From: Ditylenchus dipsaci
Lineage: Eukaryota > Nematoda > Chromadorea > Rhabditida > Anguinidae
DNA length: 64,000 nt
Assembly (NCBI GenBank): GCA_004194705.1
Contig: SADC01001338.1
Location: forward strand, 429,498 to 493,497
Direction: 5' to 3'
Below, one piece after another: positions 22,401 to 32,948 of the stretch; the first letter of the stretch is position 1; every line of letters starts with the position of its first letter. The notes under the pieces were generated by a model, which was not told the DNA's origin, ran no database searches, and worked only from the letters and a program-made list of their open reading frames with translations. The position numbers and the translations under genes were made by a program.

Positions 22401-25400
22401 GTTAGAAGTGATGAATATTGATACAAAGAATAAAAAAAATTCAAAATATAAAATAACAATCGGCGGGAGTCGAACTCGAGACCCGGTGTATCGAGCAGTG
22501 TTTTCATAATTCACACTAACAGTGACACTGACATTGACACTGACATGTCAGTTTAGCGAACCTGACATTTTTTAAAAGTGGTCGTAGACATCAAAAAAGT
22601 TGTCTTTTCTAAATTCTGTAAAGTGTGTTAGACAGCTGACATATTTCTGATTGAGAAAGGTTTCATCAGAGCTTTGACCTGTCTTTGAAAAAAAGTGTGA
22701 AAAAGTAAGTGTCAGTTTCATTTTTAATGTCAGCTTAGCAAAAAAGAGCCTAACTGACACTGACATTTTTTTGCTAAAGGGACATTAAAAATAAAACTGA
22801 CAATTACTTTTTCACACTTTTTTTCAAAGACAGGTCAAAGCTCTGATGACACCTTTCTCAATCAGAAATATGTCAGCTGTCTAACACACTTTACAGAATT
22901 TCGAAAAGACAAGTTTTTTCATGTCTACGACCACTGTTAAAAAATGTCAGTTTGCTAAACTGACATGTCAGTGTCGGTATAGCAACGACTCGGTACAACA
23001 AATGACTCGGTACACCGACTCGGTACAAGTACGACTCGGTACACCGACTCGGTACAAGTATGACTCGGTACAACGACTCGGTACAACCTACGACTGGGTA
23101 CAACGAGTCGGTACAACCTACGACTCGGTACAACGAGTCGGTACAATTTTTACAAATTTTTGTACCAAATTTAATTATTTGTACCAAATTTACTTCTTTT
23201 AGGATCTAATTTTTATGGATCATGATCTCGTTAACTGATCTAGGATATGTATCAAGGGCTGCCGTTTAGGTTGATTAATCAGAAAAAATTGATTTTGAGG
23301 CAGTGTTTTCAAAAGTCAGGCATAGTTTCAAAGTCATAGGCATAGTTTGACTAGAATTTTGACTGTAATATGCCTATGACTTTGAAATTTTGCCTATGAC
23401 TTTGACTTTGAAAGTATGCCTATGACTTTTGAAAACACTGTTTTTAGGCACCAGGACCGGTAGCAATAATCAAAATATCCACGGATAAATCCGCGGATAG
23501 GGATAAATCCGCGGATAAAAAATATCCGTAGCAATAATGAAAATATCCGCGGATAAAAATCTGTGGATACGGATTTTTATCCGCGGATTTTATCCCTATC
23601 CTCGGATTTTATCCGCTGATTATTGCTACCGTCCAGGAGTTCTTAAAAATCTGATTTTAGTGCCAAATCTGATTTTTTTAAAAATATTTCGTTCATTTCA
23701 GACACTAGGAACACGCAAAAACGTGATTTTAGTCCCAAATCTGATTTCTTGCACAAATTTGTCTGATTTTCGAAAATTTGAGTTGGAAGCTCTGCGTATA
23801 TCCCACCACTTAGGATGTATATCCTATTAGGATATTTGGATAGTTTTTTAGTATATTTGAAACATCTTTATTAGGGCACCTTTCTCGTTTCTGCCTGGAG
23901 ACCGGGTTTATGGTTTGCTATATCGAGATTCGCTTGTACCTAGAGTTCGTTTTGTAGATCCTTCCCCTCTGGAGACCAGTTTCAGCTGTTTCGTCCTCCG
24001 AGACGTTTAATTCTCAGTTCTTATCTTGAAACTGTTATACAGACAGGTAGCAGTAATTATCCTCCGGTAAATTCTTTCTCCACTAAATTCACCCGGCGGT
24101 GAATTTACCCTCCAGAAAATTCACCCGCGGTAACTTCACTCTCCATAACGTACATAATCTTGAGGTTACAGGTTCAAATCCTAGTGTTAGTTAACATTCT
24201 TTTTTTCTTAAAGGGGGGGGGCGGAGGCTTCTACGGCTACTTTTTGACATCGACTGCTACTTCACTTTAGATAAAAAAAATTCACATATTTATTTTCCTA
24301 TCTCAAATGTTTTTACACCGTTTTGTAGCTGAGTTATTTATCTATCAATTGAGTGGTCAAACACCCTGATTGAAAATAATTTTCGAAAAAAATTACACCA
24401 AATATGAGGTGAAACTCCACTAATACACCTAATTAAAAATCCACAAAATCACAAACTAATTTATAAGACCAAAACTATCTGATACCTCCCTTAAATGGGT
24501 ATCCGCATCCAGAATCCGAATAATTGGATTAAGCTAAAAGTATTTAAAAATTTTACAAAATTTCATAATTTTACCCTATGCAAAATCGTTTACGGAACAC
24601 GGCTTGATAATACTAAAATAATATTGTAATTTGTCGTACAAACCCTACCGAGTCGTAAAAGCCCTAGTTTTGGAGTAGTTCCGTATCCTGTAGGGTATCC
24701 AGGTGGTACTGGAGTGTACCTAGGCACCTAATGCTGCTACTAAGGTATTAGTAACCAGGTAGTATAATAATACAGTCAAACCTCGGTTATCCGGCACTCC
24801 AGTTATCTGCACCTCGTTTATCCGGCACCCTGAGGCCGGTCCCAGGGGTACCGCCTTAGGTGGATGGATATATCTGGAGACCTCATGTGAATAGATGTCC
24901 AGGCGGTAACTGTTTAGATAACTGTTTCGTTCTATTCAATCCATATCCAGAAACGAGTGGTGCAAATTTTCGAGGGTGAGTTTAGTCGATATAGTACAAG
25001 AAAGAGTAGATTTGGTACAAAAAATTAAATTTGGTATAAAAATTTGTAATAATTGTACCGACTCGTTGTACCGAGTCGTAGGTTGTACCGACTCGTTGTA
25101 CCCAGTCGTAGGTTGTACCGAGTCGTTGTACCGAGTCATACTTGTACCGAGTCGGTGTACCGAGTCGTACTTGTACCGAGTCGGTGTACCGAGTCATTTG
25201 TTGTACCGAGTCGTAAGTCGTTCGTCAGTGTCAATGTCAGTGTCACTGTTAGTGTGAATTATGAAAACACTGGTATCGAGTTGGCGTATCGAGTCGCAAC
25301 TGTATCGAGTTGGCGTATCGAGTCACAATGTGTATCGAGTCGTATGTCAGTCAAAAAAAGACCGTCGCCCGATTTTTTTTTGCTCGGAAATTTAACGCTC

Positions 25401-28400
25401 AAAACACACTTACATCTTAGCGGCTGAATGGGAATATGCGTAATCAAGTAAGGCAAGCTGAAAATTTTGACTTGATCACTAGAACACTGCACTAACAGCC
25501 ACACTTACTCAAACATGCAAAACATGGTCATAGTGAACAGAATCAGAAATACTGTAAGCAGAAATATCGAACACTGCTTGGACATCAACACCCGACCATT
25601 GCAGAAAAAGCGGTTGCCACCTGAATCCCGTATTACATGGCATATTGCTGTTTTGGATTCGACCCAACCTGCATGTTGACGCCATTTGTGCTGCTGAGAT
25701 GGGTGTTTGACTCGGTGATGGGACTCGGGCGCTTGGATTACCACTTCAGGTCTGATACCTGTGAGCAGTTGGTTGTTGGCTTGAAGATGGCTAGATTGTC
25801 CTGGGACCATAGAGGTAGTGGCTGCGATTCCATTTAGTTGTGTGCTACCATCTGAAATTGCAAAAAATTGAAAATTTTAACCAAAAATTGTTTTTGATTC
25901 GTTTATTTTCTGTCAGGCGAATTTTCGGGCTCGATTTATAATTTAGCTTTTTTCTAGTTTTATATGCAACTCAGCTCTAAGCTAGGCTTGAAGTGCTCGA
26001 GAAAGGTCTTGGCGTATGAATTCGCATGTTGAATTTTTCAACTACTGTCAAATCGAATGTCTTTGATATATTTCGATGAATCGAGCAAACTATAAGACCA
26101 CATCCACATTCACGTCATGATTTTTCAGTTAAAATGGTCGATCAAAGCGCCTATCAATACTTCAACCGTGGTCCATGGCAGCCGTGGCAAAATCTTCAAA
26201 CATGTTATGGCCCGCACCGAGGACAATCAGTAGCTATCCAATGCATCCGGCTATCCATCCGTACCAAGTCAGCATTATCAGTTCCCAGCCAGGGCAAATC
26301 ATCAACATCAGCCGAATATGATTATGTATCCGTGTGATCCATCCCAGCTTTATCCGATGCCATCATTCCAGCAAGTGGGTCATCTATCTCCCAGTCAAAT
26401 GTTCGTGCAGCCATGTCAATCGCCAGGTTTCCAAGGGAATTATCAGTCGCCTTCGTATGGATCTCCAGTTTGGTCATCAGTTCAGAGCCTGAGTCCTGTT
26501 CCCTCTCCGTCTTCTACCAGCAGCCGCCTCCGCAAATTTACTTGCAGCCTCGGAGCCCGATGGTTTGGACGCAGCCTCAATATTCTCCAGTCTCGTTCCT
26601 CTCAGTGTCACCAACTCCAGTCGACCAAGGGAATACAAAAAATTATCTTCAGACTTGTCCGGTATGTGATTCTCGTCGTTAAGTATCTCGCATTCTCCAT
26701 GACGTTTAGGATCATCAATCGGAAAATCAGATAGGAGCGTGGAGATTACTGACTTTAGTCAGCCTGGTCCTCAGCCGTCATCAGATGCCTATGGGGAGCT
26801 AAGAAGAGCCAGCCTAGCAGTGGAACAGCCTGGTCTTGGCAGTGTATTCTCCGAGCAAGATGATGAGCCCATGGAGATTCAATTAAGGGTGCATTCAAGT
26901 GCCGTGAAGTAAGTGACCGGAGTTTTTACTTCTTTTTTAGAACTTATTAAGTAGTTTTCAGGTGTGTGCTTTATTGGGATATTTCTGAACTTCCTGGTAA
27001 GTAAGAATTTCTGCGGATGGGTCAGAAAAAAAGTTATCCTATTGTTTTAGCTCAATTCAAATACAAACAGTGTATCGAAGTCAGCGATGATTATGAAGCC
27101 ATTAATGCCTCCTCTTTTCCAAGTCATATCACCAGCTATGAGTTTCAAACCTCTCCTGGCAAGTGGTATGATGTGATGCTGTCAGTCATCGATTCTGATG
27201 GAAAACTGGCTGCAAAAGGACATGGCAGTTTCAAAGCAAGTAAGTCAGGTGCTATCACGGATCAGAGGGGTAAGTTGAAAATCCTAGTCTTTTCATTGGA
27301 TGAAATCGACCGGTTGATGGGCAAAGCAATCAAAGCCTTAAAGAAATCCAAGCTCCATCCCTTCACGTGCCTGTATCGATGCAAGCCGGAGAAATACTGG
27401 GAGGACATACATCAAAATCATGGTGGCATAATGGTGAAATACATGAAGGATGACAACGGCCAAGCTGCAAGTCCACTTAATGGTGAAATAAGCGGTATGT
27501 TCTTGTGGTTTCAAAGTTTACTCATAGTTAAATTGAATCTGTATGTAGGTCTATTCTTCGCCGCACGGACTCGTCGAAATGGTGATCTGCCCATGTGCTC
27601 TCCTTTTGGCGGTATGAGAATGCATTTGCCCGCCTTCATTTTGTTGGATCCAATCAAAGTCAACATATATTTTTGTGATTATTATTGCAATAATAACCTG
27701 GTACGTGTACGATTTGAGTGTAAATTTTTTTGACTGTCTTCTCAATTTTGGAATTATCCACCTACGTCAGAATCAACCACATGATTCTTATTGGTAACTT
27801 CTAGTCACTATTTCGCAGCGGTCACTCATAGTCATATATTTCTCGCAGTTAAATTTGTTTTTTTCAGAACCATTACGTCACTTTGGTGGTATGTGAGAAG
27901 GGATCTTCATCTGACAGGTAAGCTTTCTATTTGAGTACTGCAGCGTCATGCCTTTTTTAGCTTCTGCCGAGATCGAGTCAGGCTGCTAGATGTTTGGGAC
28001 AATCCTTTTCTTCGGTAGCTTTTCAATTTTCACAAAACTTATTGAATATTTTGTTCCAGGATTGAGTCTTTCGGTAATCAAGAAGTTCCATTCGAATACT
28101 TCATTAACAATAGAATCGGCGTGGAAATCTACTACACCGAAGACGTAACCTGTAGTTATCTTTTTTTAACTGGCTGATTATGTTCTTTGTAGGTACCGAT
28201 TTATCTGGGACAGTTTAGTCGAGTCGATACCATAGGAGTGGGCACTTCAAGGCGGAGGTATGGCGAGACTCTTAATTCTTTTTCTAAATCTGATTTTAGG
28301 TTTGCCGCACAACAAGTCGTGTCTCAAGTGTAATCTCTATCCTGAAGCTCCCATCGAGAGTGAAAATCTATCAGCTGTGCGGAAGGAGTCTACTAGGAGA

Positions 28401-31400
28401 AAGCGGAAGGCTGCAGAGGTCAGTTCAGTTGATATGATAAATGCGGGAGCGCTGATTGATGGTTTATTTCGAATTGTTTTCAGAAATGTGCGGTGTCATC
28501 CCTGTCAGTCAAAAGGAGCAGAATCATGGATGAGGAAAGTACCAGCTTCCACGTAATACCCAGAAACACTCGCAATGAAGCAAAAGTCCATCGTGCCAGT
28601 GCAGCTCAAGTTTTCTTCAAAGCATGGAGTCTAATTCTGGGGGCCATACCATGAATCGGATGAGTGGTAGTTTTCTGGCCGCAAATATCAGAGAAGAAGA
28701 ATCAGATAATATTTTGTTGTATGTTTGTATCATGTTTGGCTTTAGAAGATGAGGTTGTGTTTTTGAGTCGTTCAGTTGTGGTTATTTTAGTCGGTCATTA
28801 TGGGTGCACTACGTTTCACCGTCACTGTTTTCACCGTTCACTATTTTCACCGTCACTATTTTCACCGTTCACTATTTTCACCGTCACTATTTTCACCTTC
28901 ACTATTTTCACCGTCGCCTACTTTCACCGTCACTATTTTCACCGTCACCTATTTCACCGTCACTATTTTCACCGTCACCTAAATTCACCGTCAGCATTTT
29001 AGGACCACTTTATAGGTCTAAATTTTTGGAAATTTTTAAATTTTGGTACCAAATTGTAGCCCTGAATGTCAGCTACATTTTGATACTACAATTTCTAAAA
29101 AAAACGAAAAATTTTAGTTCTAAACTTTAAAAGACGCTCACCCTGCGTTCTACCGTGATGAAAAAGTGTGAGATTGAACGCCTTCTTAAGTTTAGTTCTA
29201 AATTTGTTTTATTTTTCCAGAATTGTAGTACCAAAATGTAGCTGACATTCAGGGCTACAATTTGGTACCAAGACTGTTTAAATTTTAGAAAAATTTAGAT
29301 CTAAAAAGCGGTCCTAAAGTGCTGACGGTGAATTTAGTGAACGGTGAAAATAGTGACGGTGAAAATAGTGACGGTGAAAATAGGTGACGGTGAAAATAGG
29401 TGACGGTGAAAATAGTGACGGTGAAAATAGTGACGGTGAAAATAGGTGACGGTGAAAATAGTGACGGTGAAAATAGTGACGGTGAAAATAGTGAACGGTG
29501 AAAACAGTGACGGTGAAACGTAGTGCACCCGTCATTATGGGTTTGTGGTTTCAAGTTGATAGGATAAATCGTGAAATTGCAGAACTTTACTTGCATGAGG
29601 TATCGAAATAGGCTTTGGTGTTGCCCACAGCCTTGCTTTTCAGTTCGATTTTGTCATATAAGCCTCAACAAAGCAAGGCTAACCGCGGTCATTTGCAAAA
29701 CCAATCTGTTTGGTTTTGCGAAACTGGTTTTTGTAAAAACCGGTTTGGACAAAACCAGTTTCCGAAAACCGGTTTTCCTCGAGTGGTGTTGAATTCCTGA
29801 CCTCGTTACCTCGTGAACCTTTGAACATACTGGGACGAACTTTTAAATATTTTTAAATTATGAACATTATTTGACACTTTTTAGTAACCAGTAAGCGTCA
29901 CTCCAGGCCAACAATAATTTACCTCTTTCATCTAAGGAACAACTGGGCTGGTTGTTGTGCAGCTCAGTGGTGCTCGCCAACAAGGGCATCCGATCCAAAC
30001 TGGTGGGAAGTACTCCAGCTACCGGTGGAGTGCGTAGATTTGCTCTATGGTGAGTGGGCAGTGAAGCCAGCTGAACACCAGCTAAACACACTTTTCATTG
30101 TTGGCTTGGCCTTTGATGACATTTAACCTGAACTTACCTTTTTGAATTTGTTGATGACGTGTTTGCTGCCTGTGCTGGTGTTTGGTGGTCGCGGGTCGAG
30201 AGCCTGAACCGCAATTTCCAGAAGAATGGTCTCCAGAACAAGGTTCCCGGGTGTCGTCGATACCAAGCAAAGAGTCGCACAGAGAGTCCTTCAAAAACAA
30301 AATGTTCGGTTGTTGTTGTTTAAAGTTGTTAAAAATGCGCACTGTTGAGAAGCCGCCAACTATCCCCTCCCCATTTATTTTTATGAAGGTCGTAATTACA
30401 TTTTTTTGAGATCCACCAAGAATATGATACGGTCGCCTCTCGACATAACGGCACCCCCAAAGTTCGTTCCCACCTAGGGTCCGACACTTTTTACTTCTAT
30501 TTTTGAGGTCTTTTGCCAGTTGTCTTTGGCTAGTCTAGTCGAAAATATCGCAAAGATTCCGCTTTCGCCAGTCGTTGTTGTAAATGGCAAGAGTTTTGAC
30601 AAAAAAAACCTTAGGTAGGAACAAACTTTGGCGGGTGCCGTTATATAGAGTGGCTTTTCTTGGCTATAAAGTTCAAAATCGTGAATTTTTGGATTTTTTC
30701 ATGGACTGTTTGCGGTTTCAGTCCTAGTCATCCTTTAGCTAGATGAAAAATGAACCGAAAACCTTCTTTGCCTTTTTTAACCAAAGTGAATCTCCAAAAA
30801 CAGCTTTGCCAATTTCGTGCTAAAAAAACGTGGCCCTATACTACAGGAGGACAGTTTTTTTGCCTCAGTCCCAGGTTGCCTGGTCCTTGCTTTAGGCAGG
30901 CGTTTACCAGCGTGTGGTAGGACTGACTCGAAAATGAATTTAAGATGAGTTCGAGTCCATCCTAACATTCTCTGGTAAACCCTTGCCTAAGCCTGAAAAA
31001 TCGCGAAAAATCGGCATGGAGGACCAAGCAGTGTTTTGCTGAGCTCACTCCAAGTGAGAATCTCACTCACTCTCTCTCACTGGGTTTTTTTTCCAATTCT
31101 CACTCTTATTCACTGACTATGAGAATAAAAATATTATTCACTCTCACTCAAAGCCTGTGAGGACAAATTTTGTTCTCACTCACTCTCACTCACAGACCAA
31201 AAAGTGTCCTCAGCAAAACACTGGGACCAAGGCAAAAAAACTTTCCCCCTCTAGTATATGACCAAAAAAGTTATCAGAAGTCAAAAGGGTTGCTATTTTT
31301 GGACACATCCTGTAGTGGACCTGAAGATAATTATTCAGTTAGATGGTTGTTATTATAGCCTTTAAAATTACTCTAAATCAAACCAACCCCGTCTCCAGTA

Positions 31401-31569
31401 GCTGCCTTGGCCAATCTCCGGCTGAAAAGGTAGGAGGGCGCTGATCCAACGGCTGTACTAGGGTTGCTTCGGTGTTGTTGCCTGTGGCCACGATGGCTGC
31501 TGGATACCGTGGAGGCTGGGTTTGGACCACTAGGTTTAGCAGCCGCTGTACCCCACTCGTTGTTCCTTT
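13274..31569 (-). CDS. ZDHHC: ZDHHC9/14/18-type palmitoyltransferase
   Basis: An integral membrane protein S-acyltransferase that attaches palmitate to cysteines of target proteins, usually at Golgi or plasma membrane. Minus-strand exons with matching phases: 31569-31388, 30288-30138, 30081-29923 (Ser/Gln-rich, probably disordered N-terminus), 25851-25509 (GNRFFCNGR, then TM1), 19984-19844 (TM2, [13 protein letters not shown]), 19021-18854 (Cys-rich [17 protein letters not shown] and the start of DHHC), 16044-15764 ([20 protein letters not shown]3 and TM4), 15716-15560 ([10 protein letters not shown] with the TTxE motif), 14660-14425, and 13469-13274. The DHHC codon for Cys is split across the 18854/16044 junction. 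A short exon between TM1 and TM2 was not found. Frames slip once near 15920 and once near 14595. The true start is unknown. A PHYHIP-like gene lies inside its 29922-25852 intron on the other strand. Confidence 0.85.
13507..13890. mobile_element. fold-back MITE, word CAACGACAACGACG
   Basis: GGCTCATTCACAAACGTTGTCGTT and its inverse bound arms made of CAACGACAACGACG-type words in both orientations. The centre is 'aaaatgccgttgtcctt' with its inverse. It lies just 5' of the proximal terminal exon on the minus strand, inside the last intron of the ZDHHC-like gene. Confidence 0.75.
14186..14357. mobile_element. TACAGTCAAC-type MITE
   Basis: TACAGTCAACCATCTATGAA at the left and 'agagtcaactgta' at the right, with 'aaccgcc' and 'aaccggc' words inside. 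The arms are degraded. Confidence 0.5.
15060..15530. repeat. palindromic intronic repeat
   Basis: 'ttaacggtaaaaaattttagaaagttacc' near 15143-15173 is inverted at about 15370-15405 (ggtaactttctgaaaatttttaccgttaa). It lies between two ZDHHC exons and no coding content is seen. Confidence 0.6.
16128..16364. mobile_element. TACCGTA-type MITE
   Basis: TACCGTATTTCCTGTAATTA pairs with TTATTAGAGGAAATACGGTA, with 'gggccca' and 'gcgccca' inside. It is TA-flanked and lies in the large intron between the DHHC exon (ends 18854) and the PWVGNC exon (starts 16044). Confidence 0.75.
16605..17506. mobile_element. fold-back element, word TTTTGTCAAAACGAA
   Basis: GCTAGG and CCTAGC bound arms of reiterated 'ttgtcaaaacgaa' words. 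Inner arms of about 150 bp (from 'ggttccaaaccggatcgtcc' to 'ccaattattttggcc') are nearly perfect inverse copies. 'ccttggtccccct' at 16750 and its inverse at 17355 mark the boundary between word arms and inner arms. Confidence 0.85.
17513..18732. mobile_element. fold-back element carrying unique internal sequence
   Basis: Arms of about 130 bp (17530-17655 and 18595-18720) are near-perfect inverse copies, including 'cttctccagac' and 'gtctggagaag'. The 930 bp between them is not palindromic. On the minus strand it holds an open helical frame (17650-17861, [20 protein letters not shown]) that may be captured host or transposase coding sequence. Confidence 0.65.
18854..19021 (-). other. catalytic cysteine-rich exon of the ZDHHC-like gene
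   Basis: It reads [35 protein letters not shown] and the first base of the catalytic Cys codon, completed by the exon starting at 16044 (C-PWVGNC). This is the zinc-binding CRD of DHHC enzymes. The donor is T|GTAGGT and the acceptor 'tattcag|GTCCC'. The [12 protein letters not shown] start is characteristic of the ZDHHC9/14/18 branch. Confidence 0.92.
19222..19806. mobile_element. fold-back element, word GACCGCCA
   Basis: Left arm words 'ttgaccgccact', right arm words 'ggcggtcaatt'. Ends GGTGTACAAGACGTTT and AAACTTCCTGTACCCC resemble those of the elements at 28.8 and 41.5 kb. The centre has TACCAAATTGTAGCCCTGAA and its inverse, the core shared with those elements. It lies in a ZDHHC intron. 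Confidence 0.75.
20197..21770. repeat. fold-back-like pair, word CATTTCGTCCCCGGT
   Basis: 20197-20300 repeats 'catttcgtccccggt' six times. At 21718-21765 the inverse 'ggggacgaaaagg', 'ggggacgaaatgatcg' appears. The DNA between them (20300-21700) contains unrelated AT-rich sequence and degraded palindromes ('cattctaaagatggtttgaca' near 20955 and inverse at 21045). The ends are not clear. Confidence 0.5.
23301..23440. mobile_element. 140-bp hAT-type MITE with CAGTGTTTTC ends
   Basis: CAGTGTTTTCAAAAGTC pairs with GACTTTTGAAAACACTG. Arms repeat 'ggcatagtttcaaagtcata' words. The flanks TTTTGAGG and TTTTTAGG are a one-mismatch 8-bp duplication. It has the same terminal decamer as the 22496-25272 element that contains it. 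Confidence 0.8.
23458..23631. mobile_element. fold-back element, word TATCCGCGGAT
   Basis: CGGTAGCAATAATC at the left pairs with GATTATTGCTACCG. Arms consist of 'atccgcggata' words, which are themselves palindromic. No clear target duplication. Confidence 0.75.
24050..24150. repeat. AATTCACCCGGCGGTGAATT words
   Basis: Repeated 'aaattcaccc' and 'ggtgaattt' words in both orientations, beginning near 'ggtagcagtaattat'. This is likely another degraded word-arm element. Confidence 0.45.
26134..28654 (+). CDS. PHYHIP/PHYHIPL-like protein with Gln/Pro-rich N-terminus
   Basis: Related to phytanoyl-CoA hydroxylase-interacting proteins, whose biochemical role is poorly known. Exons: 26134-26661 (Gln/Pro/Tyr-rich, QPQYSP), 26710-26908, 26962-26996, 27006-27494, 27549-27700, 27868-27917, 28060-28144, 28193-28257, 28300-28418, 28484-28654. 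Exons 3 and 4 begin a fibronectin-III-like domain. From about 27340 the conserved C-terminal domain follows: [75 protein letters not shown], and a terminal [10 protein letters not shown] basic [12 protein letters not shown] tail follows. Frames slip repeatedly (several times in exon 1 and at the exon 8/9 junction), and an in-frame TAA lies in the 9-bp GTAAGTAAG at 26997-27005. The start at 26134 is supported by the conserved second copy at 59605. Confidence 0.8.
28803..29529. mobile_element. hAT-type fold-back, word TTTCACCGTCAC
   Basis: GGTGCACTACGTTTCACCG pairs with CGGTGAAACGTAGTGCACC. Arms repeat 'ttttcaccgtcacta' about ten times on each side. The centre has ACCAAATTGTAGCCCTGAAT and its inverse. 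TCATTATG (with an additional matching G) flanks both sides (28795-28802 and 29532-29539). Open frames across it (FTVTIFTV) are repeat artefacts. Confidence 0.85.
29540..29800. repeat. AAAACCGGTTT words
   Basis: 'ggttttgcgaaactggttttt' and 'aaaaccggtttggacaaaacc' at 29698-29780 repeat one word in both orientations. It is probably a small word-arm element with unclear ends. Confidence 0.45.
30435..30654. mobile_element. TACAGTC-type MITE (degraded ends)
   Basis: 'ctctcgacataacggcaccc' pairs with 'gggtgccgttatatagagtg', with 'caaagttcgttcc' and 'ggaacaaactttg' inside. Same family as 8573-8765 and 53964-54382. Confidence 0.6.
31029..31223. mobile_element. hAT-type MITE, CAGTGTTTTGCTGAG ends, word CTCACTCA
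   Basis: CAGTGTTTTGCTGAG and CTCAGCAAAACACTG enclose arms of CTCACTCTCACTCA words. The perfect 8-bp duplication GGACCAAG (31021-31028 and 31224-31231) shows it landed inside the GGACCAAGGC phrase of an older element. Confidence 0.88.
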
Positions 31570-31926
31570 CTACGTAGGAGAAGATAATTTTGGCTGTTGA
31601 GTTTGAAAAAAGGGGATGAACTCCGAATTAGTAGAATGGTAGCAGGTTTTAGTAGAGCAGATTAGTGTGTTAATGGGTTAGCTGCAGCGATAGAATGGGG
31701 TTAGAAATTGCATTTCTGGGTGAACCAACCTGTGTTGTGATGTAATTCGTTACTACAGAATAGATGAATTGCTGTATTTTAGTTGTAAAACAGCCAAATT
31801 AGTGGTGAGTCATCAGCGGAGCTTGAGAGGCGAAAAATAAGAGCTTTTTTCTGAATCAAGATGCTTGAAAGGGCAAATTTAGAACAGAAATAGATTTTCA
31901 CACAATAAACTGTAAAAATAGTTGAC

Positions 31927-32170
31927 TACCGTATAACCTCTATTAAACGGGCACCCCTACAGTTAACATTTTTCAAATTTTCTTTGCTTTTTTAACCCAA
32001 TATTGTTTGTTTTTCGAAACGGACGACCACTCATTTTGTAGAGTTTGTGAAGCTCTGCAAAATGAGTGGTCGTCCGTTTCGAAAAACAAACAATATTGGG
32101 GTTAAAAAAGCAAAACAAATTTGAAAAACATTAACTGTAGGGGTGCCCGTTTAATAGAGGTTATACGGTA
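31927..32170. mobile_element. TACCGTATAACC-type MITE
   Basis: TACCGTATAACCTCTATTAA pairs with TTAATAGAGGTTATACGGTA. Inner arms 'aaacggacgaccactcattttg' are near-perfect inverse copies, so the whole 244 bp can fold into one hairpin. TA-flanked. Confidence 0.85.
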
Positions 32171-32328
32171 TATATTTGACAATGACTACCGTAAACACTC
32201 TAATTATAGGACCTCTCATTTTTAACTTTGACTTATATCCCACCGGATTCCCAGCCCGGAATCAGTTTTTTGGACAACGTTTTTTAAGTTTTATTTATTT
32301 TCACGATCTCTACCGAGACTTTTTTAAT

Positions 32329-32750
32329 GGCTTGTTCACGTTGTTAGAGTTAGAGTTCGGGATTTTGGTTACGTGAACACCTCTGATCCTAACTTTAACT
32401 CTAACTCGAACTCAAACTCTAACTCTAACTCGAGGGTGTTCATGTACCAGAGTTAGAGTTAGAGTTCGAGGTTGGATTTGAAGGTGTTCATGCATATAAC
32501 TTGGATTTTATTTTAGTAAACCTCCTAAAAACTAACTTTCAGTGGCTTTAGACGGCTTTGGAGTGAGATTCTGAGCTATCTAAGCTATATACATGAACAT
32601 TTTCAAGTTCGACCTCGAACTCTAACTCGATGTACGTGAACACCATCGAGTTAGAGTTAGAGTTCGGGTTTTTGAGTACATGAACACCTCTTACCCGAAC
32701 TCTAACTCGAACTCTAACTCGAACTCGAACTCTAACAACGTGAACAAGCC
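32329..32750. mobile_element. fold-back element, word GAACTCTAACTC
   Basis: GGCTTGTTCACGTTGTTAGA pairs with TCTAACAACGTGAACAAGCC. The arms repeat 'tctaactcgaac' and 'gttcgagttaga' words broken by 'gtgaacacct' and 'aggtgttcatg'. No clear target duplication. Confidence 0.8.
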
Positions 32751-32752
32751 AT

Positions 32753-32948
32753 AAAGGACCATACTTATTGATGCAAATGAAAATTTGACGAATTCAAATG
32801 CGCGCGGGACACTTCTCTTTCGTCTCACACTCTACTCTGATGAGTCATTTCGAACGACTCCGAAGAGTGGATTGCGAGACGAAAGAGAAATGTCCCCGCG
32901 CATTTGAATATGTCAAATTCTCATTTGCATCCACAGGTATGGTCCTTT
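32753..32948. mobile_element. palindromic MITE
   Basis: AAAGGACCATACTTATTGAT and its inverse ATCCACAGGTATGGTCCTTT bound arms with 'tttgacgaattcaaatgcgc' and 'tttcgtctc'. It abuts the preceding element. Confidence 0.75.

Larger units (their letters stand above)
22496..25272. mobile_element. 2.8-kb hAT-type element, CAGTGTTTTC ends
   Basis: CAGTGTTTTCATAATTCACA at the left is exactly inverted at the right (TGTGAATTATGAAAACACTG). The perfect 8-bp repeat GTATCGAG flanks it (22488-22495 and 25273-25280). Subterminal words are ACACTGACATTGACACTGAC, then arms of GACTCGGTACAAC words (22978-23150 and 25055-25215). A sub-palindrome occupies 22540-22980. Two smaller elements (23301-23440 and 23458-23631) lie inside. 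No transposase is visible. Confidence 0.85.
21771..25344. mobile_element. outer word-arm element (CGACTCGATACA) interrupted by another
   Basis: Left arm at 21776-21940 repeats CGACTCGATACACCAA-type words and the right arm at 25273-25344 gives the inverse (gtatcgagttggcg). The 22496-25272 element is inserted in its right arm and has duplicated GTATCGAG there. This explains why the two arms are 3.3 kb apart. Confidence 0.75.

Noticed and set aside
21653..25427. Open frames rich in YRVGVPSR and TRYTDSVQ
   Set aside because: They read the GACTCGATACA and GACTCGGTACAA words of nested transposon arms.
26134..28654. First considered as a p53, Rel or CP2-type transcription factor because of the Gln/Pro-rich N-terminus
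   Set aside because: The C-terminal motifs ([25 protein letters not shown], terminal SCLKC) match the PHYHIP/PHYHIPL domain in order and spacing, and no DNA-binding signature of the other families is present.
28664..29596. Overlapping open frames rich in FTVTIFTV / HRHYFHR
   Set aside because: All are readings of the TTTCACCGTCAC word repeat in different frames. No start context, splice sites or codon bias supports a protein.
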